The notes below the pieces were generated by a model, which saw only the letters and a program-made list of their open reading frames with translations, was not told where the DNA came from and searched no databases. A program made the position numbers and the translations under genes. A DNA stretch of 64,000 bases. It comes from Plasmodium relictum. Taxonomy: Eukaryota; Apicomplexa; Aconoidasida; Haemosporida; Plasmodiidae. The stretch lies in assembly GCF_900005765.1 (NCBI RefSeq), contig NC_041690.1:2108001-2172000 (forward strand), given 5' to 3'. Numbering within the stretch: the first letter of the stretch is position 1; the number at the start of each line of letters is the position of its first letter. This document shows, piece after piece, positions 19,589 to 32,362 of the stretch.

Positions 19589-22500
19589 TTACTCTTCTGA
19601 GTTCCAATCTTTGAACATCAATATAAAATCATCCATTCCTAATTTCTGAGGAGCTAAATTCATTTCTGTATTTATTTTATTTCCTTCTTGTGCTAAAATT
19701 TGATTAGCTGTATATTGTTTGCTTTGGTGAATTTGCAAAATTCTCTCTTCAACTGTTTTTTTTAGAACAAATTTATAAATATCCACATCTTTTAATTGGC
19801 CAATTCTGTGTACTCTTTCGAATGCTTGGTCTTCTACAGCTGGGTTCCACCACATATCCATTAAGTACACTTTTGATGAGACAGTTAAGTTTAAACCTAC
19901 CCCACCAGCTTTTAAAGAACATAATAGTACCTTTCCAGCAATATCTTCCATAGGTATAGTATGAGAGGGTTTAACAAAACCAATTCCTGGATGATATATG
20001 TTTCCCTTCTGTATATTGAACCAATGCAATACAGATTTTCTTTCCTCGTATGTTAAAGAACCATCATATATTTTATTTGGAATATTATGAAGCATTAATA
20101 ATTTTTGTATAATTTTTAGAAATCCTATCCACTGCGAAAAAACTACTATATGTAATTCATTTTTCATATCATTTTGAATGTGTTCAAATAATTTTTTTAA
20201 TTTTGTAGAATAAACGAAATTTTCTTTTTTCATTTTTTTTAATAATTCATCCAAAGGAGATTTATTTTCTTGTAATGTTTTCAATGATTTTAAATTTATA
20301 TAATTATCACATTGTGGACATTTTTTATCTGCGATTTGAGTTAAGTGAAAATAATCATCTGCACATTTTTTACACATTATATGTAAACATTTACTAATTA
20401 ATGGAAAAATAGCATCTTCTAAGCAAATAGCACATTGTACTGCATTTCCGTTTTTTAATATTTCAAGTTCATTTGCATAATCGTCATCTAATTTTTTTGA
20501 TTTAGTTGCACCTAAAATAAAATTATATATTATATTATTTTCTTCCTTGTTACCATCTAAGCCGTTTTCACTATCTTTGTCATCGTTATAATTGCCATTA
20601 AAAAAACTATTCCCATTTTTTTTTTCCATTAATGGACTATCATTTTTATGTTTTAATGCATTGTTCATATCTTCTCTATTCCATTCTTCAAAAAAAGGTT
20701 TTGAGAATAATAATAAAGGATGAGAGCAGCATTGTCTTAGTCTGAGCAAAAGTTGCAAAACATGAGAATAATGACTTAGTACATTTCCATCATGCATATA
20801 TGTATCAAATTTAGTTTTACTTCTATAAAAAATAGCCCTATAAAAATCTTCCTCTTCTAATGAAAATTCTAACTTTTCTAAATGAATATTTTTTTTTGGT
20901 AAAGTAATTATATAATTTCCATCCTTTGCTTTAGATTTTTTTGTTCTCCTTAACAAAATGGGAGATGAAATTTTTCTTACAACATCTAAAGCCAAATGCA
21001 ATCTATTCTTATTTACATAATCTAAAATTTCTTTGTTCCACCATTCAATTGTTCCATATGGTTTAATTCCTAAAAATCTGAATAATGGAAATATATCAAA
21101 TATTGAATTTTGTATAGGTGTTCCTGTTAGACACCATTTTCTTTCTCCTCGTAATTTCCATACTGCAATTGATTGAATTGAATTTTTATTTTTTATCACA
21201 TGAGCTTCGTCGATAAATATTCTTCTCCATGTAATTTTATATAAAGAACATTCCTTAATGTTATTTCTTAACTTATTTGTCTTTTCCTCATTAGATTTTG
21301 CTATATTATCACTTGAGGAATTACAAGAACCTAATACAGTTTTCATGAAAAAATTATTTAATTTTTTTGTGCCAACTTTATTTAAACTATCTTTAAGTTT
21401 TTTCTTATCGTTGCTTTTGCTTTTTGTAGTATCGCATTCTTTAAAATCATATCTTTTACTTAAAGTGTTCTTATATTCAGATACTAAAGTGGAATATGTT
21501 GTCAAAACGACGGAATATTTTGACAATTCTTCACTAGATATATCTTTAGAGTTACCATAATATATGTAGGAGCTTATAAATCCCTCTTTAGTATGTCTTT
21601 CTATTTCTTGTTTCCATTGATATAACAAAGCCAAAGGAGCAACAACTAATGTTCCTCCATTTTTAAAATTGAACCCTCTTATAGTATTTTCAATTATGTA
21701 TATAAAATTATTTTTATTTTTCATATTACTTTCTTTTAGATGCAAATTATTACAGTAAATATCATGAGTTATTAATCCAATACTTTGAATAGTTTTACCT
21801 AAGCCCATCTCATCCGCTAAAATACCACCTCTAAAAGGAGGAACATATTGGGGGTATGTTAATGAAAATGCTCCTGTTGATTTGTTTATATAAAAATATT
21901 TTAATACACATACAATTTCTTCCTTTTCATAAATTTTTATGTTTGGAATAAATGCGTGCTCCTCCCATAGTGGATTTAATGGTTCTTTATTCCTTATATC
22001 ATCATCTGCATATTCAATGTTCACAAAATCATTTATTTTTTCTAATTTTTCTTTTTTACAATTATTTATATTATCATAATTTTCATTTTTGTGGTCATTT
22101 AAATTATATACATCTTCATTTTTATAATCAGATAAGTTATATATGCTTTCATTCCTAGAACTTTTTAGAGTATTCTTAAGGATTTTATCACCAATTTCCA
22201 TTTTTACATACCCTTCATTTTTTATAATATTATCAGATAAATTAGGTCTCTTACTGTTTTCATCTATTATGATTTCTTTTATGTTAATTTGTTTATCTTT
22301 CTTCTTTGAATATTCAGGAGGATTTTCTCTTGTGTACATCCACCAAATACCTTCTGCTTGATATGTTTTTAATTTTGGTTTAAAATAAAAATCATTTGGA
22401 TAAATTTCTTCAAAATCTTCAAGTAAATATCCCCCTCTGTATTTTTCTTCTACAAAAACTAAATTCGTAGCTTGTTCGTCTTCTTCCCTTTCATTTTCAC

Positions 22501-24114
22501 TCAAGGTATCTATAATATCTTCTTCCTCCTTTGTGCTAATAATATTTGTTAAATCTAAGTAAATAGCAATACGCATAAATATTTATTGCTAAAAACTAAT
22601 ATATATAAGTATTTTTTTTTTTTTTAATTAAGTATATACATTTCTTACCAGAATCTGTTTTTCTTGGATTAAAACCTAAGGCTTTGTGAGGTGTACAAAA
22701 ACCACTTGAGTTGGCACCACTTGTATTTAGGTTTTTATCTTTTTTATAATTTATATTTGAGGATTTTAGTATATTATTCGATGATAATAATAAATCGTCT
22801 TTATTTATCTTAAAATTAGAATTTTCCAAGGAATTAATGTCATCAATCTTTGCTAATCTTAAGGGAGTGATCTTTAATTCTTTAAACAAATTATTCACAC
22901 TATATTTTATTAATGAATTATACTCATGGAATTTATGAGAATCTATTTTAAAAGAGTCTGGATATAAAATAACATGAATAAATGTTTTTAAACTTCCCCC
23001 AAACTTTATATCAGTTAATTGTACTCTTGCTAATTTGATTTCTATTCTTATTGCATTTAAGACTAATAGAACACTTAAAGTTTTCGATAAATCACTTTTT
23101 AATTTTGAAACATCTCTATTATTATGCCTAATTCTTATGCATGAATATCCTTCGTATATATCCTTTAAAACTTCACTTTTATTTTTTTCAAATTCTACGT
23201 ATTTTTTGTCCACAGATATAATTTTTTGAGCTTCATAGTGGGACTCATTATAGTCCTCATTATATGAAGTTGAATTTCTTTTTTTTACTGTAGTTTTCTT
23301 TTTTTTTGCGTTATTTGTATTTGTAGGTATATTTCTACCAATTATTTTGACATAATCATTTGATATTACATAATCATCATTTACCTTTAGTGTATACATA
23401 GGAGAATATGATCTTTTTGTTGCCTTTGGAGAAATTTCATAGCTTATTTTTATATCATTATCATTCTTAATTTCACTCACTTCACTTGATAAAATTATTG
23501 ATTCAGCTTCTATGCATCCTAAATAATACTCAAAAAAAACACCTTTATCTCTTATAAATTCTGCTTTTTTTTTTGATAATTCAAATTCTTTTATCTTTTC
23601 TAATTTTAATTTTTCATTATTATAGTTGTTTATATCTTCTATAATTTCAACTAAAAAATAAACATATAATAAATATATATTTAACGATTAAAAAATAGGT
23701 CTCTTCTATTTTTAATAAAAATAAAATTTGATTTTTGAAAAATAACATAACATTTTTAAGATTGCATACTATATATTTATTCTAATTTATTTTATTTATA
23801 AAAAAATAAATTAACTCTTATATAATATATATATTTTAGAAATATATATTTTCTATATAAATTAAGCAAAATGTCTCTTTTTTTTTCTTTTTATTAAGCT
23901 TACTGTCATCGCTTGTTTCTTGTAATATATTGTAAGTTAAATTTCCTCCAACACTTTTTTCAAGAGAGCCTGAATCATTTATGGTAATGTGGTTAGATTC
24001 ATTATCATTTAAATTTATTATTTCAATTACATCACTATCATAATCATATTTAGTTGAGTTGAATGACTTTTTATTGATTTTAGTCTCATTTTTAAAATAA
24101 TTTGAACTAGTCAT
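19589..24114 (-). CDS. RAD5: RAD5-type DNA repair helicase / RING E3 ligase, three exons
   Basis: Exons on the minus strand: 24114-23904, 23650-22649 and 22554-19589, with consistent phases, giving 1392 aa. The ATG-started frame at 22576 is not the true start: the acceptor TTTACTTAG at 22555 is the one that keeps the frame. Domains: N-terminal Asn/Ser-rich part; a region that could be HIRAN-like (about 102-240, includes FFEYYLG); Swi2/Snf2 ATPase with Walker A ADEMGLGKT (about 648-656) and DEAH box (about 852); a C3HC4 RING inserted between the two helicase lobes (CAICLED...CPQC, about 1111-1155); and helicase C with AGGVGLNL and HRIGQ (to about 1345). This helicase-RING-helicase order is diagnostic of Rad5/HLTF, which poly-ubiquitinates PCNA and reverses stalled forks. 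Yeast RAD5 is 1169 aa. A nine-codon uORF (24137-24111) overlaps the start. Confidence 0.92.
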
Positions 24115-26285
24115 TTAAAATAAAAAATAAATAACATTTATTTAGCAAAAAAAAAATTTAGAGTTCAAAATTATATTTCTAATTTAAACAAAAAAAAAAA
24201 ATAAATAAAATAAAATGTGCCATGAAATGATTTTATTCAAAGACAGTTCCTTAAGATATCTAAAAAAAAAAAAGAAAAAAAGACTACAAAAATTTTAGAT
24301 AAAAAACATAATATAAAGAACGTTAAGTCAAACATTAAACTAAAAATAAATAAATCAAAAAACTTCTATAGAGTTACAAAATATTATTAAGGGAAAAATA
24401 CATAACGAATAATAACATTGTTATAAATATATAGAAAATTGGGTTTTTAATATATTCATTATTTTCTTTTATATGTACCTCAAGACAAAATAGATATGCC
24501 ATAACTTTTACAGTATTTTTTATTTAATTTACAGAAAAAATGCTTAAAAAGAAAGAATTTGAAATTAAAAATGAAGATAAAAAAAATTTTAAAATATTAA
24601 TACTTTATTTTCCACTAAAAATCAAATTAATTTAATAATTTAGATTCTTAATACTTAATTCACTTTATTTAAAAAAAAAAAAGTTAAAGACAAACATTTT
24701 TATATATTCTGCAACTAAAAAAAAAAAAAGATAATAAAACGAAAACATAAAATTGGAAAAAAGGAAAACAAAAAAAAAAAAAAAAGAGAAGGTAAAAGAA
24801 AAAAGAAGTAAAAAAGAAGAAAGAGGATGAAAAAAGAAAAAGGAAAAAAAGAATGAAGAAAGAAAGAAAAAAGGAAAAAGATTAAAAGAGAAAAAATAAT
24901 CATAGGAACAAAAAAAAAATATATATTTAAATAATATATATTTTCATTTATAATATTTAAATAAAGGAATATAAAATAAAAAACTTATTTAACTTTATAA
25001 ACATATAAAAAAGAAATTTCAATAGTTTTAAAATTTCTTAAATTTGAAATTTCCAATTTATGAATTATTGAATTTATTACTGCTATAAACGCTTATTTGC
25101 TTATTTCTTTTTATTATAGAATTTTTGCATATGAACTTAATGTAATATGTCAATAAAAAAAAAAATATATTAATTAAAAATAAATGCAATAAACGAGTTG
25201 TGAATGTGACTTTTACAAAGAATCCTTGATTTTTAAAGTTAAAAACAATTTAACTTCAAAAATGTTAAAATAGAACGCTGTTTTAAATTTTTTTTTTTTT
25301 TTTTTGTTTTTTTTTCATTTAAATTTTAAAAATTCTGTTTTTTTATTTTTTTTTTATTTTTTTTATTTTTATTTTTATTTTTAATTTAAAATATTTATAT
25401 TGTAATATTCATATTTTTTAATTTTAATTTTTATTAAAAATATATATTTACAGAATACAGCTATAATTTTGAATAACTTAATATCTTCTTTTATTTAAAA
25501 TTATTCAAATGATACACAATTATTTATATAATTTTTAATACATACTATATATTTTTTTTTGAAGTGTCATTTTATAAAATCTTTGTTTAGCATTTTATCA
25601 AAATCATTATTGATGTGTGTAGTAAAATATAATTAAATTTTTTTTAGTATGGATTTTACACAAAAAAAAACATAAATTATTTATATTTGCACAAAGCAAT
25701 TATATATATTTAAATAAAAATTTATTTCGTCCTACTTTCAATGTAATAAAAAATAAATAAATCTTACATTTTCGTAAAAAATATATAATTTTTTATATAT
25801 AAATGCTTAAGATATTGTTTTTTTAGTTAATTTTTTTTTTATTAGTATTTTTTTTTTTTTTTGGTAAATATAACACATTAATAATTACTATACAAAAAAA
25901 AAAAAAAAAATAATATTTTTTTTATAACAAAAAATCATAAAAATAAAAACATGGAATATAAATATTGTAAAATATTCTATGATACAATAGCTATAAGATA
26001 TGAAAATAAAAGAAAAAAAAGAAAAAAAAAATTTTGGTTAAATTATACTGTGTTATTTTATTTATATATACTATGAAAAAAATTATACTTATTTGACATT
26101 ATATTTTTAAATAATTAAAAAAAAAAAAAATGCCAAATATTTGTAATTAATTTTTTTCATTTTTTTTTTATTTATTTATATTTTTTTTAACATTAAAAAT
26201 TAAAGAGATACTAGTAAAATTTTTTTTTTAACCTTTTATAATAATTGTCATTTATTATTTTTAATGTTTAAAAATATATATAAAA
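24115..26285. promoter_or_regulatory. Divergent promoter between RAD5-like and Cdt1-like genes
   Basis: A 2.2-kb spacer between genes transcribed away from each other. Both are DNA replication/repair genes, so shared late-cycle control is plausible but not shown. It contains a 150-bp nearly pure purine tract (24751-24900), many poly(dA:dT) runs of 10-19 bases (for example 25290-25305 and 25895-25910) and no gene. Each side has an ATG just upstream of the start that opens a short overlapping uORF (24137 on minus, 26264 on plus). Confidence 0.6.
24751..24900 (+). repeat. Homopurine (A/G) tract
   Basis: About 150 bases of A and G on the plus strand, broken only by a few scattered pyrimidines, for example C at 24770 and T at about 24793, 24809 and 24828. 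Composition is irregular GA/AAG/AAAG rather than a tandem unit. Translation on either strand gives only Lys/Glu/Arg or Phe/Ser/Leu strings, so it is not coding. Confidence 0.8.
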
Positions 26286-28862
26286 ATGAAAGAAAAAAAT
26301 ATCAATAATATCAAAGAAAAAAGAATAAAAAAACAGGCGCAAAAAAAGACTAAAATAAATAATACAAAGGAAAAAATAAATATAGCATTATCATCCACTA
26401 AATTAAAAAATATTGAAATGGATTTAGAAAATAAAATAATAGATGAAGACTTATTAACACCTAGGGCTTTTGATAGAACAAAAAAGAGTATGGGTATTCG
26501 TAATTTAATGATGAGCATAAATGAAAATAATAATAAACCAAAAAATGAAAATAATGAAAGAGACGATGATATTATTTTGGATTCTAAATCAAATGGAAGT
26601 ATAAAAGAAGTAAATAATTTAAATAATGATAAAATAAATTGTAATTATAAAAATATTGATAATAAAAATAATGAAGAAATAAAAGATAACTGCGTTAATA
26701 ATGAATATATAAGTTATGAAGAATCTAATTATAATAATGTAATAAAGCAAAATGATTCTTCATTTGTGAATAGTGGGTGGCAAACTCCAAAAAAAAGTAA
26801 TGTAGGATTATATTATACAGGGATAGATAATCCATCTACCCTAAAAAAATATAAAACTCCATGTGAAATGGATATGATTCAACCTGATGAAAGTTTGATT
26901 GGTAATAAATGTATAACTATTAATAATTATGTTAATCCTCCAAAATATATAAACAATGTAATAACTCCAAGTAAATTCCCATTATCGGGAGAAAATAATA
27001 TTTTTGTATCATATGAAGATTTTAAATCTCTTTTTAAGCATAAAGCTTGTTTGACTAGTGAGCATGAATTTAACAATAATAATTCATCAATTCAAAATGA
27101 AAATTATGAAGGAAAGTATTTAGAAGGGATAACTCTGAATTATGAAAATCATGCATGGCCTAACAAAAAGGAAGAATTCAATTCTATAAAAAAAAATAAG
27201 AAAATTTATAATGGTAATATTAATTCTCCAAAAAGTAAAAAAATTAAAAAAGAAATGACTAAATTGAGCACGAAAAGACTTTTATATGAATTAGATGGGG
27301 CTCAAAAAAATAAAGATAACAAAAATCAGAATAATATTAAAATCGTTAAAAAAATGAAAACTGATAATAACCAAGAAAAAGAAGATGATATAATTTATAA
27401 TTTTATTGATTATGAAATTAAACCCGTAATTAAGAGTGAAAAAAATAAGGAAGAAAAAGAATTTAAATCAATGGAAATGATGGCTAAAGAGAAGCAAAAT
27501 CCATTAACTCCTATATATGAACCTTATTCTAAAGATTTAGATGAATTATTTAAAGATAAAACCTTTCTGACACCTATTAATTTATTGATAATTTATCAAT
27601 ATCTATTAGTTGTTATAGCAAGACGTAATCAAAAAAATCAACCTGTTTTTTATCAATTAATTAAAAAAGAAATGTCTAATTTAACTCCCTATAGCTCTTT
27701 CAATGAAGAATCGTTAAAACAGTTAGCTTGGATTGCTCCCAATTTAATTCAATTAAATAAAGTAGTTGTTACAAAAGAAATTCTTGAAGCTAATCATCAA
27801 TCTTATCCTGACTATTTAACTGGAAAAAAAATAGAAGATATACAAATAAGGGAGCATACTGAAAATTGTGAAAATATATATAAGTATACTGCAAATGATA
27901 AGAATGAAATGCTTAAAAGAATTATTATAAATTGGGCAAATATAAAGCATAATGAATTATTAAAAAAATTAAATCCAAATTTTTATTTTCCAGAATATTT
28001 TGAACTAAAAAAATGGCATTCCAAATTTGATTTTAAGGAAATTATATTCCCGAAAGTTACATTAGAAGAAAACAAAATGCTTGCTCAATTATCACATACT
28101 CCTCAAGAAAGTAATGCAGATGATTTTATAGTCATTCAAGATAGCCCTATAAAATGTGCTACAAATGATTTAAAAAAAAATGGAACATTTATTGAAGAAA
28201 TAGAAAAAGAAAGGACTAGAACACCTTTGGGAAAAAATAGAAAAAAAACTAATTTTATAGGGTCCTTTGCAAGTGTGTATAATCAAGATGCTCCAAAAAA
28301 AAAAGAAACAAAAAATATGAAGCAAATTAGAGAAGAAGCTAATAAAAAAAAAATTATTAAAGAAATTAAAACAGAACTTGATAAAGAATATGAAATATTA
28401 TTAGAGGAAAAAAAAAAATTGGAAAATGCAAAATGGATTGCTGAAATAATTCATGATATGTTTATTGTTGAAGGAACTCAAACAGTATTAGAATTAAACA
28501 CTTTATCAAAAAAAATAGCAGATAAGTATAAAAGTAATAAAAGTTTTCAGATGGATGAAATAAAAATTAGTGAATTAATAGAATTGTTACCAAAATACGT
28601 AACTAGTATTAATATAAAACCAAGTTTGATGAATAAGGATAAAAAGAATGTATCAGTTAAATCAAGGAAAAGTCTTTGTAACTTCTTAGAGCCTATTTCC
28701 AAAAAAATTAGTGAAATTTCGAAAAAGTATGAAGAATTAAAAAATAATAAAGAAAATAGATTAAATGAATTATGGATAAAACATAATGTAAAATATGAAC
28801 TTACTGAAAATATTAAAAACTATGTTTTAAACCCAGGATCCATTACTGTTTCTGATTTATAA
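26286..28862 (+). CDS. Cdt1-like replication licensing factor candidate
   Basis: Single-exon frame of 858 aa. The first 400 residues are low complexity and basic, with several 'TP' motifs (LTPRAF, WQTPKK, YKTPCE, ITPSK) that look like cyclin-dependent kinase sites. Residues about 425-500 resemble the Cdt1 winged-helix (geminin-binding) fold: a helix ending in VIARRNQKNQPVFYQLIKKEM, then a second helix and a QLAWIAPN turn matching the Cdt1 pattern 'TF.K....V..M..R.F....L.QI..IYP'. A second helical domain (about 700-850) would be the MCM-binding winged helix. Cdt1 loads the MCM helicase at origins. The match is by pattern only, so other helical nuclear proteins remain possible. It diverges from the RAD5-like gene and converges with the TRMT11-like gene. 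Confidence 0.62.
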   Translation: MKEKNINNIKEKRIKKQAQKKTKINNTKEKINIALSSTKLKNIEMDLENKIIDEDLLTPRAFDRTKKSMGIRNLMMSINENNNKPKNENNERDDDIILDSKSNGSIKEVNNLNNDKINCNYKNIDNKNNEEIKDNCVNNEYISYEESNYNNVIKQNDSSFVNSGWQTPKKSNVGLYYTGIDNPSTLKKYKTPCEMDMIQPDESLIGNKCITINNYVNPPKYINNVITPSKFPLSGENNIFVSYEDFKSLFKHKACLTSEHEFNNNNSSIQNENYEGKYLEGITLNYENHAWPNKKEEFNSIKKNKKIYNGNINSPKSKKIKKEMTKLSTKRLLYELDGAQKNKDNKNQNNIKIVKKMKTDNNQEKEDDIIYNFIDYEIKPVIKSEKNKEEKEFKSMEMMAKEKQNPLTPIYEPYSKDLDELFKDKTFLTPINLLIIYQYLLVVIARRNQKNQPVFYQLIKKEMSNLTPYSSFNEESLKQLAWIAPNLIQLNKVVVTKEILEANHQSYPDYLTGKKIEDIQIREHTENCENIYKYTANDKNEMLKRIIINWANIKHNELLKKLNPNFYFPEYFELKKWHSKFDFKEIIFPKVTLEENKMLAQLSHTPQESNADDFIVIQDSPIKCATNDLKKNGTFIEEIEKERTRTPLGKNRKKTNFIGSFASVYNQDAPKKKETKNMKQIREEANKKKIIKEIKTELDKEYEILLEEKKKLENAKWIAEIIHDMFIVEGTQTVLELNTLSKKIADKYKSNKSFQMDEIKISELIELLPKYVTSINIKPSLMNKDKKNVSVKSRKSLCNFLEPISKKISEISKKYEELKNNKENRLNELWIKHNVKYELTENIKNYVLNPGSITVSDL

Positions 28863-29644
28863 TTTTATTAATAGTAAATTTTCTTTTAAAATTTTTTGTA
28901 ATATATAAAAAAATATCATAAAAAAATCTTATTTATAGAGTTAATAACAATAAATAAGTTAATATGCAGAAGCTTTAAATATATATTCAATTCTTTACAT
29001 TTTATAGATTTATTTTTTTTTTAAGAATAGTAATTAAACAAAAAAATAGATAAATGATATTTTCATATGATTTTTTATAAAAATTTAAATTATAACTATT
29101 TGTTATATATTACTATTTTATTACATGATTTATATATACTAATATGTATATTTTTACAAATAAAAAATTTCTATGTTATTTATTCCATAATGTTTATTTT
29201 AGAATTATATATATATATGATTTTATTATTTTATTTTATTTTATTTTATTTTTTTTTTTTTTCATTTGCAATCATTTAGTGCATTTGAAAAAATTTACTA
29301 ATTTATTTTTCATTTTTTTGCATATATTGCATAAAGGAATGTGTTTATTTATTTTTTTTAATTTTCTTTTTTAAATTATTTAAAATATTATTTTTTATAT
29401 TATAAATTATTATATTTTAATAAGAAACAATAAGAGAATTATTTCCTTTGATCTATATATTAGACATATTTATATATATAATAATACTAATATTTTTTTT
29501 TTTTTCATAGTTTTTAGTATTTATTTAAAACTTTTTTTTATAATTTTTTTAATAGATTTTTCTTTATTTAGTTTATATAAGAGGGAATATATGTATTTAA
29601 TTGACCTAGTATACTTCTGTAAATATATTTTATATAGCATAAAC

Positions 29645-29700
<56 letters not shown>

Positions 29701-30743
29701 AATATTTATGTGCTACTTTTTTGATTGTTATTTATTTTTACATAGCAGAAGCAAAATATTTTACATTACTTATTATAGTTAAGTGATATTCATTTTTTTT
29801 TTTTTTTTTATAACCGAATAACTATATAAGAAAAAAAAAAATTTATTCTTAATAACAAATATTAAAAAAAAAAAAATAGAATAGTATATAAATAAAAAAA
29901 TTTTTAGTTAAAGTATTTAGTTCGGATACATACATAAATATTAGAAAGTTGCAATTCAATGCATAATTTGTGCTCTAATTCCTAGTTATTTCTAGTAGTA
30001 TGCTTTTATTTTATATAACTCTTAAATGTTTATGCATACATTTACTTTTCATTTTAATTATTAATTTTTGCGAATTTTTATTATAACTACTTTTTTTTAT
30101 CTTTTCTATTTTTGAATAACTTTTAAAATTTTATATTTTAATAAGGTGCTTATCAAAAAAAAAAAAAAAAATGTGCATTTATATTTGTCTCTATAAATAC
30201 ACAAATGAAGAATAAAGCTCTAAAAAATATTAATAGCAACCATTAAAAAACAAGAGCAAAAATTACAAAACATTTTTTTTATATAAGTTATTTTTATTAT
30301 ATTATAAAAAAACAAAAAATTCTATTTAGTTCTCACAAATTAATGCACTTTGCAAGTTATAAAGTTAATAATATCTTTTAAAAATATGAAAACGCTCAAA
30401 TAAAAATGAATTAGTGCTAAACATATTAATTAGTTTATATAAAATATTCAATTCATTTTGCAAAACAAAAAAAAAATTTATAACAAAAGTGAAAGATATA
30501 AAAAAATGCAAAGGAGGCAATAAAATTTAAAAGAAATAAATGTAAATATGAAAAATTATACTTAAATTTCAAAAGCATATATATATGAACTTAATTTTAA
30601 TTTATTGTAAACATATTAAAAAAAAAATGTTACAAATATTAAAAGCATTAATATTCATTTTTTTGGTTCATTATATTTTATTGTATTTTATATATTTATA
30701 AAGAAATTTTTTTTTATTTTTTTATTTTTTAATAATAAAGAAG
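28863..30743. other. Convergent 3' spacer with TA microsatellite
   Basis: 1.9 kb between two genes that end toward each other, so it should hold only 3' UTRs and terminators. It is A/T-only, with a long (TA)n at 29649-29697 and many homopolymers. The three 60-76-codon frames here (29067-29782) are Ile/Tyr/Phe strings from AT-rich DNA and are not called. Confidence 0.6.
29649..29697. repeat. (TA)n microsatellite
   Basis: About 24 uninterrupted TA units in the 3' spacer. Length should vary between isolates, so it would serve as a polymorphic marker. Confidence 0.9.
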
Positions 30744-32114
30744 TTAACTTGAAAAAGTTCTATTCTTTCTTTGCATAGAAACTATAAGTCTTCCAGAAAA
30801 AGAAGTCAATGTTTGTAAATCATAAGAAATTAAGTAAAAATCTGAATGATTTAAAATTTCTATTTCTTCTTTAATAGTTTTCAATTGAACGGGTAATAAA
30901 AACACTAACATACCGTTATCAACTAATGTGTGGGATGCAATATTTAATAAATCTTTTATAGCTGCGGCACATCTGTAATTAATTGTTTTTTTATTCAATG
31001 TATTTTTTCTTTCTAATTCATTTTCATTGTTATTTATAATTGCACTATTTTCATTGAATTCATTATTATTTATAATATCTCCTTTATTTTTTGCATTACT
31101 GGAATTTTTTACACTTGTTCTAATAGTTGCTCTATTTCCATAAGGTGGATCAGTAACTATTGCATCGACCCATGGTTTATGGAAAAAATTCCAGATTGGC
31201 TTTGAATTATCAGATACTAAAATATCAGGCATATTTAAATTGTAGTGTAAAAAATTTTGAAAAATATTTTTTTTGTCATTTTGATGTTCGATATGTGGAT
31301 TTAAATATGATAATCTATAACCCTTCAATAATCTTATGTCAATATCATTGCCTATACAAATTGCATTAAAGATAGAGCATGATACTAATAACCCACCTGA
31401 TCCTACAAAAGGATCTAATACAATGTGACCATTTTTTATTTTTGCTATATTACACATTATAAATGCCAATTCATTGTCGGTAGTAGTAGGTCCTAATATT
31501 GGCCTTTTATTTAAGGCATAATTTTTCCACCATGAAATTTTTGGTTTTTCAGTTGTTTTTTCATATGTATTAAAAATGGAATTTTGATATTTTCTTAGTA
31601 CAATGCATTTACCAAAATATACTTTTTTTAAAATCTTTGAATTTTTTTTATCGTATTCTTCAAATAATGCAATGTGCACATCTGGGTTTATTAAATCAAT
31701 ATCTCTAAACTCATCAAAAAAAATTTTAAAATAATCCATCTTTTTTTTTTTATCAATTTGATTTACCACTTTACCAAAAGAATTAAAGTAAAAGCACCAC
31801 TTTTTATTTCTTAAATTATTTTCAAAAAGGTGCTTTTTTGTAGTTAAATTTTTTAATAAATCATCATATGAGTTCCCTTCACCCCATAAGTCAACAACTC
31901 CCTTAATTAAAATACTTCTAGATAGTACATTTTTCCATAATTCTTCTTCTGTTATATTTACTTTTAAAAAAACCTCGCCTTTATAATTGTTTTCCTTTTC
32001 ATTTAACCACAACTCCTTTCTTTTATCACAAAATATTTCCAATAATGATTTTAACTCACTAATTTTACAATCATCATATCTATTATGGCTCCTAAACCAA
32101 ATAAGATATGACAT
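30744..32114 (-). CDS. TRM11: tRNA (guanine-N2)-methyltransferase, TRMT11/Trm11 type
   Basis: 456 aa, single exon, starting MSYLIWFRSHNR. That start resembles the MxYLxxF..H..FR start typical of Trm11. An N-terminal THUMP-like region (about 1-170) precedes a Rossmann methyltransferase. Motif I is DPFVGSGGLL (about 233-242), which binds S-adenosylmethionine. The catalytic motif DPPYGNR (about 321-327) is the (D/N)PPY signature of amino-group methylation. Trm11 with Trm112 makes m2G at position 10 of tRNAs in the cytosol. The segment between motif IV and the C-terminal strands has a 45-residue Asn-rich insert. Yeast Trm11 is 433 aa, so the length fits. The partner Trm112 is not in the window. 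Confidence 0.88.
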   Translation of the reverse strand: MSYLIWFRSHNRYDDCKISELKSLLEIFCDKRKELWLNEKENNYKGEVFLKVNITEEELWKNVLSRSILIKGVVDLWGEGNSYDDLLKNLTTKKHLFENNLRNKKWCFYFNSFGKVVNQIDKKKKMDYFKIFFDEFRDIDLINPDVHIALFEEYDKKNSKILKKVYFGKCIVLRKYQNSIFNTYEKTTEKPKISWWKNYALNKRPILGPTTTDNELAFIMCNIAKIKNGHIVLDPFVGSGGLLVSCSIFNAICIGNDIDIRLLKGYRLSYLNPHIEHQNDKKNIFQNFLHYNLNMPDILVSDNSKPIWNFFHKPWVDAIVTDPPYGNRATIRTSVKNSSNAKNKGDIINNNEFNENSAIINNNENELERKNTLNKKTINYRCAAAIKDLLNIASHTLVDNGMLVFLLPVQLKTIKEEIEILNHSDFYLISYDLQTLTSFSGRLIVSMQRKNRTFSS

Positions 32115-32358
32115 ATTTATTAATTTTTATTCTATTTATCACATATTTTTTTTCATACACTAATTATATCTTATATACAAAAGAAAAAAAAAATATACAT
32201 ATAAAAACAAAATAAATAAAAAAATTACAAAGAGATAATAAGCAAATATATATCTTTAATTCTTTTTTTTTTTTTTTACATTATATTTTTCTTTTATTTT
32301 ATAATGAAAAAAAAAATTTTTTTCCTTAAAATGTAATAAATTTAATATTTTATTATAG

Positions 32359-32362
<4 letters not shown>

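Noticed and set aside
29067-29782. Three hydrophobic frames that look like small membrane proteins
   Set aside because: They lie in a convergent 3' spacer, one crosses a TA microsatellite, and T-rich DNA always gives such Phe/Leu/Ile strings.
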